Assembly: GCF_029016485.1 (NCBI RefSeq)
Contig: NZ_CP092106.1
Coordinates: 868,001-932,000, forward strand
From: Vibrio sp. JC009
Lineage (GTDB): Bacteria; Pseudomonadota; Gammaproteobacteria; Enterobacterales; Vibrionaceae
Reading direction: 5' to 3'
DNA: 64,000 nt
The notes under the pieces were generated by a model. The model did not search any database. It was not told where the DNA came from and was given only the letters and a program-made list of their open reading frames with translations. Below are positions 40,201 through 48,084 of the stretch, in pieces. Made by a program: the position numbers and the translations under genes. The number at the start of each line of letters is the position of its first letter. Position 1 is the first letter of the stretch.

Positions 40201-40368
40201 AGCCTCTATCTGCTCCCGCAGGGCTGCGGCCACTTTATCCGACCCGGAAGCCAGACAGCCGCCACCGGCGCAGACCAGTATCTGACTGACGCCTTCCGCC
40301 CGGTTAAGCTGCTCAGGCAGTTTTTTGAGTTCTTCAAATGAAGAGATGCGTTTTATTGGCAGGTTCAT
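37231..40368 (-). CDS. Hydrogenase diaphorase subunit: HydB/NuoF-like domain fused to a GltD/NfnB-like flavoprotein
   Basis: A 1045-residue fusion. Residues 1-115 form a thioredoxin-like [2Fe-2S] domain (C33, C38, C70, C74). Residues 135-545 are NuoF-like, with GRGGAGFP and the NADH/FMN region, GAFVCGEETALMASIEG, and a [4Fe-4S] site (C477, C480, C483, C523). Residues 555-1010 resemble GltD/NfnB: N-terminal cysteines (C566, C570, C605, C609, C613, C617), an FAD Rossmann motif GGGPAG at 662-667, and an NAD(P) motif GGGNAAIDAA followed by LYRR, where the arginines suggest NADPH. A last cysteine group CLRCDYGKC ends it. The frame is unbroken, so the fusion is real. Confidence 0.93.
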   Translation of the reverse strand: MNLPIKRISSFEELKKLPEQLNRAEGVSQILVCAGGGCLASGSDKVAAALREQIEAQNLNDKANVISVGCMGLCVEGPVMLMLDDMTFYQRVKPEDAEEIITQHLLGGQVIERLVARDKHGDKAVPSISDIEFFSKQTKIVLRHCGQIDPESITEALSAGVYQGIGKVLDSMSSDDVIEQMKISGQRGRGGAGFPTWIKWNTTRNSPADLRYILCNADEGDPGAYMDRSVLEGDPHSLIEGMIIGAYAIGAAEGFVYVRAEYPLAVYRLQKAIDEARQYGLLGENILGSDFSFNLEIRMGSGAFVCGEETALMASIEGRRGEPRPRPPFPAQKGLWDRPSCLNNVETFASVPEIINRGAEWYASFGTEKSKGTKVFALAGAVRNTGLVEVPIGTSLGELIYDIGGGIVNNKPFKAAQLGGPSGGCVPKEHLNVPLDYESLSELGAIMGSGGLIVMDDDACMVDVARFFLEFVQEESCGKCVPCRVGTKRMLEILTRICNGQGQMEDIDKLEELGELIQETSLCGLGQTAPNPVLSTIRHFREEYIEHIRDKHCRAGVCPSLVRAPCQTACPAGVDIPGFVSLVGEKRYYEALQLHRNRNPFASVCARVCFHTCEDKCRRSSLDQPVSIRGIKRFMVDQEVELQLPEIRFNEVNAGRKVAIIGGGPAGISCAYFLARLGYKPVIYEKEPRPGGMLVQAIPAYRLPRETIAREIRMIENMGVSIKTGMALGRDFSIKQLIDEGADAVFVGIGAPQGVSVNLPGIDSESVVDAMAFLREYNIRGSVPVGKNVAVIGGGNAAIDAARTAIRLGAESVTVLYRRTREEMPAYAEEIDEAIQEGVTIKTLTAPQEIESSAEGKVAGVKCRHMHLGDFDRSGRRRPEADEDGIFSVAADQVILAVGQTMDTSVFDNQLEINGKGWLQADPVTGQTSMERVFAGGDSVTGPMSVVTAIADGERAAVGIDHFLSGEKHAFWRTEQENTTNYDPDADPVPYPREKLRMIQVEKRRNNFDEVEQAWNEAEATRQAKRCLRCDYGKCPVQPEEASDA

Positions 40369-40920
40369 CTAGGCATCCTCCATAGCATTGGTGGTGCATG
40401 AGACTTCAGCCTGTTCATCGGCGTAAGCTTTTAGCAACTCACGCAATCTGGCAGGTTTTACCCTTTGATGTACGTCGTCATTAATCATAATGACAGGCGC
40501 AAGCCCGCAGGCACCGAAGCAGCGGCCCACATCCAGAGAGAACTGCCGGTCCTCAGTGGTTTCTCCCACATCGATACCCAGCTCTTTTTTCAGAGATGAA
40601 AGTACTTCGTTGCCACCGCGCACATAACAGGCAGTCCCCAGGCATACCCTGACCACATACCGGCCACGCGGTACAGTAGAGAAGAAAGAGTAGAAGCCGA
40701 CCACGCCGGCCACTTCGCTGTAGGATTTATTGAACCGGGCGCTAATCTGCTTCAGAACGCTCTCGGGAAGATAGCCAAACCGGCTTTGTGAAATCTGTAG
40801 TGCAGGGATTAATCCTCCGAGCTTATCCGGATAATCCCCAATAAGTTCATCCAGTTGCTCAAGCATTTGTTCTTCAGTCAGCTCTTCACAACAGTTACAA
40901 CCGCTCACATGTTCCGTCAT
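40369..40920 (-). CDS. Hydrogenase NuoE-like [2Fe-2S] subunit (HydC/HndA-like)
   Basis: A 183-residue thioredoxin-fold [2Fe-2S] protein of the NuoE family. Cluster ligands are in CLGTAC and CFGAC; SEVAGVVGFYSFF is the usual family stretch. It would pass electrons between the NuoF-like subunit and the hydrogenase. The start is set at ATG 40920 (MTEHVSGCNCC), which has GGAG ten bases before it. The stop codon abuts the next start with no gap. It is the first gene of the operon. Confidence 0.92.
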   Translation of the reverse strand: MTEHVSGCNCCEELTEEQMLEQLDELIGDYPDKLGGLIPALQISQSRFGYLPESVLKQISARFNKSYSEVAGVVGFYSFFSTVPRGRYVVRVCLGTACYVRGGNEVLSSLKKELGIDVGETTEDRQFSLDVGRCFGACGLAPVIMINDDVHQRVKPARLRELLKAYADEQAEVSCTTNAMEDA

Positions 40921-41009
40921 TAGAAATCTCCGTTTCTCAGACATGAAATGCATCGGGCGTACAACTTTGTTCCTAACCCTGATACCCATAAAGAAATTAT
41001 GGGATAAAT

Positions 41010-41039
41010 ATGGTCAGGATGTTTTTGAAAAATGGTCAG
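41010..41039. promoter_or_regulatory. Direct repeat upstream of the hydrogenase operon
   Basis: ATGGTCAG occurs at 41010 and again at 41032, 22 bp apart, or two helical turns. The pair is about 90-120 bases before the first hydrogenase gene, a likely place for an activator. CCCATAA/TTATGGG (40985-41003) is a small stem next to it. Confidence 0.35.
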
Positions 41040-41109
41040 AAGTCACATTTTATGTACTTTATGGGGTCACTTCACTCCCTGCGTGGGAACGAGATTTTGT
41101 ATGAATATT

Positions 41110-41421
41110 CTATTTCTTTAGTCTCGCCCAGACCCAGTAGACCGGAGTGGCAAGGATATTGATCAGAATAAATACTTCGCTTTTTGATGTGGCTTCAGCC
41201 AGCTCGACGATGAGTTTAGGTGTGGCAAACAGTCCGTTATAGACAAAAAAGAGACCGACCAAACCGAACAGGCCCGGAAGGATTAAAGACAGAAAATCTG
41301 CTAAACCAGCACCAACAATAACAACAATTGTCAGGAAGATGATAAATGCGCCAAAGGTAAACATACTGCTTCTGGCGAAGATGACTTCGTCGTAATCGCC
41401 CAACCAACTTATTTTTTTCAT
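41110..41421 (-). CDS. Hypothetical small membrane protein
   Basis: 103 residues from ATG 41421 (MKKISWLGDYDEVIF), with an AGGT-like ribosome site. Two or three hydrophobic segments are seen (FTFGAFIIFLTIVVIVGAGL, LILPGLFGLVGLFFVYNGLF, then a weaker C-terminal one). I recognise no family. It stands between the hydrogenase and eut operons on the same strand, and no functional link can be shown. Confidence 0.65.
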   Translation of the reverse strand: MKKISWLGDYDEVIFARSSMFTFGAFIIFLTIVVIVGAGLADFLSLILPGLFGLVGLFFVYNGLFATPKLIVELAEATSKSEVFILINILATPVYWVWARLKK

Positions 41422-41530
41422 TGTTCTCAACCTGATATTCGACTCGTAATGATAAAGTCGGTAATAAATAAGATTGGTCAATACTATCGGTAGATAAGCT
41501 GGTTGGTCAATCTGTTCTGGAGCCTACTTT

Positions 41531-42400
41531 TTAGGAAAGCAGAAAACTGCTTGTGGAGGCTGATTCAAGCTCATCACTTTCCTCAACACCGGCAGAGCGG
41601 TCTTTCAGGTCAATACCAGATATTTTCAGCCTTATAGACTCACTGAGCAGGTAACAGGCTTTGTGGCATGCTTCATCATAACCAAGGCCTTCGGGCCGGA
41701 TATTAGATATACAGTTACGGCTGGACTCCTTAGCTCCGCGCTTAGGATTCCAGGTCATGTATATTCCCATGCTGTCAGGGGAGGTTAACCCGGGCCGCTC
41801 TCCGATGAGTATCATGGTGATTTTTGCTTTCAGGCACTCACCAATATCATCGCCTACTGCGACTCTGCCCTGAGTAACGATTGTCACAGGTGCAATCGAC
41901 CACTTATGTCCCTCATCACGGGTTAGTCTGGTCACCAGCCTTTCTATTACGGGTACGGCATGGTTTTGGATTGCGGTAGAAGACAGCCCGTCTGCTACGA
42001 CTATGGCTAAGTCGTAATCTGTATTGCTTTCGGCACCCACTTTAGCCAACTGTTGCCAGGATGACTCGCTAAGCTGACGCCCTAAGTCCGGCCTTTGCAG
42101 GTAGGTTATTCTGTCTCTGGCTTTACTGCTGACTACACCTGGCAATTTAGCCGTTGCGAAATGCAAGGGTTGCGAAGCTGAAAGCTGTTGATGCAGTGCT
42201 TCGACATCCAGCGCTTTGTGTACGGCATCTATCGCCCGAGCGTGGTCCAGATGGAAAGCCAGAAGCTCATTTGTGGGGATGCTGTTTCCTGCCCGGCCAA
42301 GCGCAATACGGGCAGAAGTAAACTGTTTCAGGCTCTGCCATGGATTAGAGGTTACCAACCCCTTATCCTTTGAGGTCTGTTGCTTGGTAAGATTACTCAT
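41531..42400 (-). CDS. eutC: Ethanolamine ammonia-lyase, small (light) subunit
   Basis: A 289-residue subunit that with EutB forms the adenosylcobalamin-dependent lyase splitting ethanolamine to acetaldehyde and ammonia. Conserved blocks are TSARIALGRAGNS, FHLDHARAIDAVH, RPDLGRQL, VADGLSS, IGERPGL and RNCISNIRPEGL. The start overlaps the eutB stop by four bases. No EutA reactivase or microcompartment shell gene is nearby. Confidence 0.96.
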   Translation of the reverse strand: MSNLTKQQTSKDKGLVTSNPWQSLKQFTSARIALGRAGNSIPTNELLAFHLDHARAIDAVHKALDVEALHQQLSASQPLHFATAKLPGVVSSKARDRITYLQRPDLGRQLSESSWQQLAKVGAESNTDYDLAIVVADGLSSTAIQNHAVPVIERLVTRLTRDEGHKWSIAPVTIVTQGRVAVGDDIGECLKAKITMILIGERPGLTSPDSMGIYMTWNPKRGAKESSRNCISNIRPEGLGYDEACHKACYLLSESIRLKISGIDLKDRSAGVEESDELESASTSSFLLS

Positions 42401-43803
42401 GCGTCCTCCTGCTCTAACAGAGATATTGAGGTGTTAAAGGAGCTGGCCAGTTTTTTGTTGAGCTGTACCTGGCTGACATCGCTGAATATCTGCATCTGTG
42501 TCAGCCAGTTTTCAAATTCAGGGGCAGGTTTCAGGCCCAGTGCTGTACGTGCATAAAGTGCATCATGGAATGAGGTCGTCTGATAGCTCAGCATAATGTC
42601 ATCAGAGCCGGGAATTCCCATAATAAACGAACATCCGGCCACACTCAGAAGAGTAAGCAGATTGTCCATATCATTCTGGTCAGCATAAGCGTGGTTGGTA
42701 TAGCAGATATCACAGCCCATAGGCAGCCCAAGCAATTTAGCGCAGAAATGATCCTCCAGGCCGGCGCGGATAATTTGTTTACCGTCGAACAGGTACTCAG
42801 GGCCAATAAATCCTACCACTGTGTTCACAAGCAGGGGGTCGAAGTGACGGGCAACAGCATAAGCTCTGGCTTCGCAGGTTTGCTGATCTACGCCAAAATA
42901 AGCATCAGCGGAGAGCGCAGTTCCCTGCCCGGTTTCAAAGTACATCACATTGTTGCCTGCGGTTCCCCGGTTAAGAGAAAGAGCGGCATCCTGCGCTTCT
43001 TTCAGAACACTGAGGTTTACACCAAAGGTCTCATTGGTTCCCTGAGTTCCGCCGATAGACTGAAACACCAGATCTACGGGCGCACCTTTTTCTATCGCTT
43101 CAATCGTATTGGTGACATGGGTCAGCACACAGGACTGGGTCGGAATTTGATAGTGCTGGATCACCTCATCCAGCATTGACAGCAGTTTAATGGTCTGCGG
43201 CACATTATCTGTGGCTGGATTAATTCCTATTACTGCATCTCCACTACCGTACATCAGGCCGTCAAAGATGGTTGCTGCGATGCCGTCGAGTGAATCGGTC
43301 GGATGGTTTGGCTGCAAACGTGTGGAGAGCCGTCCTTCCAGGCCGATAGTGTTACGGAAGGCAGTGATAACGCGGCATTTCTTAGCAACCAGAATCAGAT
43401 CCTGGTTGCGCATAATCTTGCTCACAGCGGCAACCATTTCAGGTGTAAGTCCATAGCGTAATTTGGCCAGAGCTTCTCCGTCTGCCTCCTCACTAAGCAG
43501 CCAGTTACGGAAATCTCCTACTGTCATATGGGAGACAGGAGCAAACGCACTGGCATTGTGGCTATCGGTAATCAGGCGGGTTATCTCATCGGATTCATAG
43601 GGAATAACGGCTTCGTTCAGGAAGGTTTTCAGCGGCAGCTCAGCCAGAGTCATCTGTGCTATAACTCTTTGCTCAGCTGTTTCTGCACAAACTCCTGCCA
43701 GTGCATCACCAGAGCGTTCTGGTGTCGCTTTCGCCATTAATTCGGCCAGGGAGCCAAAGTGGTATACCTTATCTCCCTGTTGCCAACGATATGTTGCAGT
43801 CAT
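42397..43803 (-). CDS. eutB: Ethanolamine ammonia-lyase, large (heavy) subunit
   Basis: A 468-residue TIM-barrel catalytic subunit. Conserved blocks include SRLQPNHPTDS-like RLQPNHPTDS, GINPATDN, FQSIGGTQGTNETFGVN, YFETGQGTALSADA and MGCDICYTNHAYADQND. The length is normal for EutB. It follows the TRAP binding-protein gene after a 77-base gap holding a hairpin. Confidence 0.96.
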   Translation of the reverse strand: MTATYRWQQGDKVYHFGSLAELMAKATPERSGDALAGVCAETAEQRVIAQMTLAELPLKTFLNEAVIPYESDEITRLITDSHNASAFAPVSHMTVGDFRNWLLSEEADGEALAKLRYGLTPEMVAAVSKIMRNQDLILVAKKCRVITAFRNTIGLEGRLSTRLQPNHPTDSLDGIAATIFDGLMYGSGDAVIGINPATDNVPQTIKLLSMLDEVIQHYQIPTQSCVLTHVTNTIEAIEKGAPVDLVFQSIGGTQGTNETFGVNLSVLKEAQDAALSLNRGTAGNNVMYFETGQGTALSADAYFGVDQQTCEARAYAVARHFDPLLVNTVVGFIGPEYLFDGKQIIRAGLEDHFCAKLLGLPMGCDICYTNHAYADQNDMDNLLTLLSVAGCSFIMGIPGSDDIMLSYQTTSFHDALYARTALGLKPAPEFENWLTQMQIFSDVSQVQLNKKLASSFNTSISLLEQEDA

Positions 43804-43838
43804 AGTCTTCTCTATCAGTGATTAAATCAGATATGAAA

Positions 43839-43868
43839 ACAGCGGCCGGAAGAGATCCGTGCCGCTGT
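43839..43868 (-). terminator. Intercistronic hairpin between dctP-type gene and eutB
   Basis: ACAGCGGC pairs with GCCGCTGT; on the minus strand the stem is followed by TTTTC. It could reduce eutBC transcription relative to the abundant binding protein, or protect the upstream mRNA. Confidence 0.5.
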
Positions 43869-43880
43869 TGTTAGCCGCGA

Positions 43881-44921
43881 TTAGCTGTAGCGGTAAGGTC
43901 TGCCCGCTTTCTGCATATCTGCGTTGTATTGCTTAAATATTTCAACAATCTTGGCTTTGGTTGGAGACTCTTTTGCAATTTCATCCCAGAACTTGTGCGC
44001 ATCCGCTTCAACTTCTGCCCATTCCTCATCAGGGATCGTCGTTAGCTTCATATCGCTGCCTCCTACGCGCAGTTTGGCTTCACCACCCCAGTACCACCAC
44101 TGGCGGTAGTAGTGTGACGTTTCCATACATAGCTGAAGCAGTTCTTTAAGATGCTCCGGAAGCGCGTTATAACGGTCCATATTGGCAAAGAAGTGACCAA
44201 TCCAGGCTCCGGAGATGTTGTTGGTAAGGAAGTATTCCGTCACTTTAGACCAGCCAACGGTGTAGTCTTCAGTAATACCTGACCAGGCGATACCATCCAG
44301 CTCACCAGTCTGAAGGGCAACTTCTACGTCTTCCCATGGGATTGATACTGGCACTACACCAAACTGAGCCATGAAGCGGCCTGCTGTCGGGAAGGTGAAT
44401 ACCCTTAACCCTTTCAGATCTTTCAGGCTGTTAATCGGCTTTTTCGTAGCGAAATGACATGGATCCCATGCCCCTGCGGAGATATGTTTTACACCCACTT
44501 TGGCATATTCTTCTTTCCAGATTTCATCCAGGCCGTACTGATTGAACAGTACAGGCACATCCAGTGAATAGCGGCTGCCAAATGGGAAATAGCCACCAAA
44601 GGTTGTTACTTCAGTTGGAGAAGCCATGGAATCATCATCTGACTGAACGGCATCGATAATCCCTTTTTGCATAGCGCGGAACAGTTCTCCGGTGGGAACC
44701 AGCTGATCGGCATAATAGAGCTCAATCTGCATTTCGTCACCCGCAATGCGGTTAAAGGCTTCGATTGCTGGCTTAACGACATGTTCTGCCAGTGCCGGGC
44801 CCGCGTAGGTCTGCATGCGCCACTTAATCTTTGGGCTTGCTGCAAAGGTTTTTGCGGGAGCCAGCATAGTACCAGCGGTCAGTGCTGCTGCACCTGTTAA
44901 AAACTTACGTCTTGAGTTCAT
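43881..44921 (-). CDS. TRAP transporter substrate-binding protein (DctP family)
   Basis: A 346-residue periplasmic binding protein with a twin-arginine signal (SRRKFLTG, cut near residue 27). The family body is clear: INSLKDLKGLRVF...P, then SIPWEDVEVALQTGELDGI. Where most DctP proteins have the carboxylate-binding arginine (GLK-I-R), this one has F175, so a non-acid ligand is possible. It is followed by eutBC, making ethanolamine or a related amine the leading candidate. The last third is rich in aromatics (YYRQWWYWGG). Confidence 0.9.
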   Translation of the reverse strand: MNSRRKFLTGAAALTAGTMLAPAKTFAASPKIKWRMQTYAGPALAEHVVKPAIEAFNRIAGDEMQIELYYADQLVPTGELFRAMQKGIIDAVQSDDDSMASPTEVTTFGGYFPFGSRYSLDVPVLFNQYGLDEIWKEEYAKVGVKHISAGAWDPCHFATKKPINSLKDLKGLRVFTFPTAGRFMAQFGVVPVSIPWEDVEVALQTGELDGIAWSGITEDYTVGWSKVTEYFLTNNISGAWIGHFFANMDRYNALPEHLKELLQLCMETSHYYRQWWYWGGEAKLRVGGSDMKLTTIPDEEWAEVEADAHKFWDEIAKESPTKAKIVEIFKQYNADMQKAGRPYRYS

Positions 44922-45006
44922 AAAATCCCTCCAGTGGATTATTTGCTGGCGGTACGTTGCCCGCCTGAAAGTAAATATTTATATATATGTGGGACAGGCA
45001 ATACGC

Positions 45007-46329
45007 CTATTTCCCGTAAACGTATTCCGGTAGCCACAGAGCCAGTTCCGGAAAAACCATAATAAGAATGAGTGAGAGCACCATTATTCCGACAAAGGGA
45101 CCAATGGAGCCGTAGATATCGCGCAGGCTGATTTCTGGTGGAGCCATAGCTCGCATCAAAAACAGGTTGTAGCCAAAAGGTGGCGTCATATAAGCGATCT
45201 GGCAGGTAATTGTGTAGAGAACGCCATACCAAATCAGATCAAATCCAAGAGCATGTACCAGAGGCACGTAGAGAGGCGCGACGATCACCAGCATCGCGGT
45301 ATCATCAAGGAAGGTGCCCATAACCAGAAATGACAGCTGCATCAGGATAAGAATGGTCCAGGGGCTCAGTCCTAACTGCTCAGTAAAGAGATCGGCTATC
45401 GCTCTTACCGCGCCCAATCCGTCAAATACAGCACCAAAGCCTAATGCAGCAAGAATGATCCACATAAACATGCAGGAGATAGCAAGAGTACTGCGTACTG
45501 AGTTCTCGAATACGACTTTTGTCAGACGTCGCTTAAGAATAGCGGCTACCAGCGCAGCCATGGCACCGATGGCAGAGCTCTCTACCAGGCTGGTCCAGCC
45601 ATTAACAAAAGGAACCATCATCACCGCGAAAATACCAAGTGGCAGTGCTCCTGCTCCAAGCAGACGCATTTTTTCGGGCATAGGCACATTGCGCTCTTCT
45701 TCACTGAGCACAGGCCCGAGATCCGGGTTGATACGGCAACGAACGACGATATAGACAATAAACAGCACCGCCATAATCAGTCCGGGAACAATACCGGCCA
45801 GCCAGAGCTGTCCAACAGGCTGGCGGGCTATCATGGCGTACAGAACCAGTACTACTGACGGGGGAACAAGGATACCGAGGGAGGAGCCGGCCTGAATGAC
45901 CCCGGTAACCATTTTCTTATCATAGCCACGCTTTAATAGCTCTGGCAGTGCAATAGTGGCACCGATAGCCATACCTGCTACAGAGAGCCCGTTCATTGCC
46001 GAGACAAGCACCATAAGGCCAATGGTGCCTATGGCAAGTCCACCGGGCATAGGTCCCATCCATACATGGAACATCTTATACAGGTCATCGGCAATCTTGG
46101 ATTCCGAAAGGATATAGCCCATAAAGATAAACATGGGCAGGGTAAGCATAGGGTACCAGTTCATCAGCTTCATGGCTGCGGTAAAAGGTATCTCCACACC
46201 ACCGGTTCCCCACAGCAAAATAGCAGCGACGGAGGCAACGGCTCCTATTGCAGCAAATACACGCTGACCCGTTGCCATCAGCAACGCCATCGACGCGAAC
46301 ATCATTGTTGCGATCATGCCATAACTCAT
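45007..46329 (-). CDS. TRAP transporter large permease subunit (DctM family)
   Basis: A 440-residue membrane protein with about 11-12 helices, the sodium-coupled translocating subunit of a TRAP importer. Family features are LTLPMFIFMGYIL, LSVAGMAIGATIALPEL, AGSSLGILVPPSVVLVLYAM and YMTPPFGYNLFLM. Its start overlaps the stop of the DctQ gene by four bases, and it precedes the binding protein by 85 bases. Confidence 0.94.
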   Translation of the reverse strand: MSYGMIATMMFASMALLMATGQRVFAAIGAVASVAAILLWGTGGVEIPFTAAMKLMNWYPMLTLPMFIFMGYILSESKIADDLYKMFHVWMGPMPGGLAIGTIGLMVLVSAMNGLSVAGMAIGATIALPELLKRGYDKKMVTGVIQAGSSLGILVPPSVVLVLYAMIARQPVGQLWLAGIVPGLIMAVLFIVYIVVRCRINPDLGPVLSEEERNVPMPEKMRLLGAGALPLGIFAVMMVPFVNGWTSLVESSAIGAMAALVAAILKRRLTKVVFENSVRSTLAISCMFMWIILAALGFGAVFDGLGAVRAIADLFTEQLGLSPWTILILMQLSFLVMGTFLDDTAMLVIVAPLYVPLVHALGFDLIWYGVLYTITCQIAYMTPPFGYNLFLMRAMAPPEISLRDIYGSIGPFVGIMVLSLILIMVFPELALWLPEYVYGK

Positions 46330-46835
46330 TTGATTTCTACTCCCCGTATAATCGCGATATCTTTAAATAACTGTGATACTGCCTGCAGGATCATCAGCAC
46401 AAACCCGGTACACATAACGGCTTTGATTGGCCACAGTAACGGACGCCAGGCAGTACGGCTGCGTTGGCCATACTCAAGTGAATAGAGTGTGCTTTCCAGC
46501 CCCCCGTAGAGGAGCACAATCAGGAAAAAGATGAGAAAGAAAACGGTAAAGGCATCAACCCAGGCGCGCTGCTTTACCGACCATTCGCCATAGAAAAGAT
46601 CCATCCGAACGTTAGCGTTTAGCTGGATAGCGTATGCGCCGCCGAGGATATAGTAGGCGACCATAGCAAACTGTGCGGATTCAAGGGTCCAGAGAGATGG
46701 CATAAAAAAGGTTTTAGAGACAGAGGACCATAAAAGTACGCCGACTATCACGAAGATCCCATATGTCATTGCGCGGCCGATAAAATAGTTCAATTTATCC
46801 ACGTACTTAACATAGGCAATAATAAAACCGGGCAT
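46326..46835 (-). CDS. TRAP transporter small permease subunit (DctQ family)
   Basis: A 169-residue membrane protein with four helices, the small subunit paired with DctM. Family features are the ANVRMDLFYGEWSVKQRAWVD loop (conserved R-D-F pattern) and WRPLLWPIKAVMCTGFVLMILQA. It is first in the dctQ-dctM-dctP-eutB-eutC series and is transcribed away from the AraC regulator. Confidence 0.92.
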   Translation of the reverse strand: MPGFIIAYVKYVDKLNYFIGRAMTYGIFVIVGVLLWSSVSKTFFMPSLWTLESAQFAMVAYYILGGAYAIQLNANVRMDLFYGEWSVKQRAWVDAFTVFFLIFFLIVLLYGGLESTLYSLEYGQRSRTAWRPLLWPIKAVMCTGFVLMILQAVSQLFKDIAIIRGVEIK

Positions 46836-47036
46836 AAGATTTCCTTAGCGCAAAAAGCTTAAATAACTTGGTTCGGTTTTTGCTGATTCTGATTTCAACA
46901 ACAATGAAGCTAAGGTTGCGATATCTGTTCCTGACAGTTATCAAAAATCGGCAAAGATAAAAATTCTATAAATAACAATGAAGTAAGTAAGGTTATGCCC
47001 TATGTTGGAACATCTTATGAGCCAAGGATAAGAGAT

Positions 47037-47996
47037 ATGGGGAATCACACATTAACAGACAGTGCGTCATTGCTGTGCACGCTTCACTCTAATGATGCAA
47101 ATCATCAGGCTGCAAACCTGGTTAACTGGCAACAGGAATATGACCAGTTAAGTCAGGGGCGTTTTCTGGGGATGATAAAGGAGATTAAGTTTCCGCACAT
47201 TCACGCGTTTCGTGAAGATACCAACCGGGGGTTGCGGCAGCAGTGCAGGGTTGAGGATGGAGGTTTATGGCTTGGATTCAGCGCCAATAACAAAAGATGC
47301 CGTATCAACAATCAGCAGCCCCGGCATGACCAGTTTTTGTGCAGACCTGGAAGCAGAGATTTTGAATTACTTACTCCGGATGACTTTTCCATTTATGGTC
47401 TGGTATTAACGAAAAGTTTTTTTACTCAGCTTGCAGAATGCGATGAGGAGCCTTTAATGCATCAAAGTAGTGATGCTTTGTGGCTGGAGGGTGTGCCGTC
47501 AGGAACTCTTACTGCGTTCAGCCAGTACCTCTCTTTGCTGTTGCATCCGGAAGGAAACCGGTGGAGTAGTAAAACGCAGCAGATCATCTTGCAGGATGCG
47601 GTATTTGAACTGCTTACTCAGGCACAACAGACCCAGGTTAATCAAGTCGCTTCTCACCAGCGGCAGCGAATTATGCAGCGGGTTAACAGGTATCTTACTG
47701 AGTCACGACTAAAAAATCCGGTAACCATCAGTGAGATTTGCTCTGAAGTACATGTCAGCCGACGGACGCTGCAGTACACATTTACCCAATGCTGCGGAAT
47801 GTCACCTAAGCGGTATATTCAGATTACCCGGCTTAATCAGGTACGGCGGGCACTATTATCTGGTGATAACTTGCAAACCATTGGTGAAGTCGCGTTTGAC
47901 TATGGTTTTTTTCACCTTGGGCAATTCGGCCAGGATTACAAACGCCTGTTTGGTGAAACCCCGCAGCAGACGCGTCAGCGTGAGAGGTATTGCTGA
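47037..47996 (+). CDS. AraC family transcriptional regulator (EutR-like)
   Basis: A regulator of about 319 residues. The C-terminal AraC DNA-binding domain holds two helix-turn-helix units (ISEICSEVHVSRRTLQYTFTQ and IGEVAFDYGFFHLGQFGQDYKRLFGETP). The N-terminal part is a cupin-like sensor. ATG 47037 is preferred (AAGGA eight bases upstream) over an ATG at 46995. It is divergent from the TRAP-eut series, so it probably activates that series in response to its substrate, as EutR does with ethanolamine and B12. Confidence 0.85.
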   Translation: MGNHTLTDSASLLCTLHSNDANHQAANLVNWQQEYDQLSQGRFLGMIKEIKFPHIHAFREDTNRGLRQQCRVEDGGLWLGFSANNKRCRINNQQPRHDQFLCRPGSRDFELLTPDDFSIYGLVLTKSFFTQLAECDEEPLMHQSSDALWLEGVPSGTLTAFSQYLSLLLHPEGNRWSSKTQQIILQDAVFELLTQAQQTQVNQVASHQRQRIMQRVNRYLTESRLKNPVTISEICSEVHVSRRTLQYTFTQCCGMSPKRYIQITRLNQVRRALLSGDNLQTIGEVAFDYGFFHLGQFGQDYKRLFGETPQQTRQRERYC

Positions 47997-48084
47997 CCGG
48001 TATAAAATAGTCCAAAACAGAATTACCGCTTTGTATTCTTCTGCGCAATAATCGATTTGTATATAGCGCGAGAAAGGAATAACA

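Noticed and set aside
37768..40341. Long plus-strand frames opposite the hydrogenase diaphorase gene
   Set aside because: They are antisense shadows caused by biased codon use in the large minus-strand gene and show no domain features.
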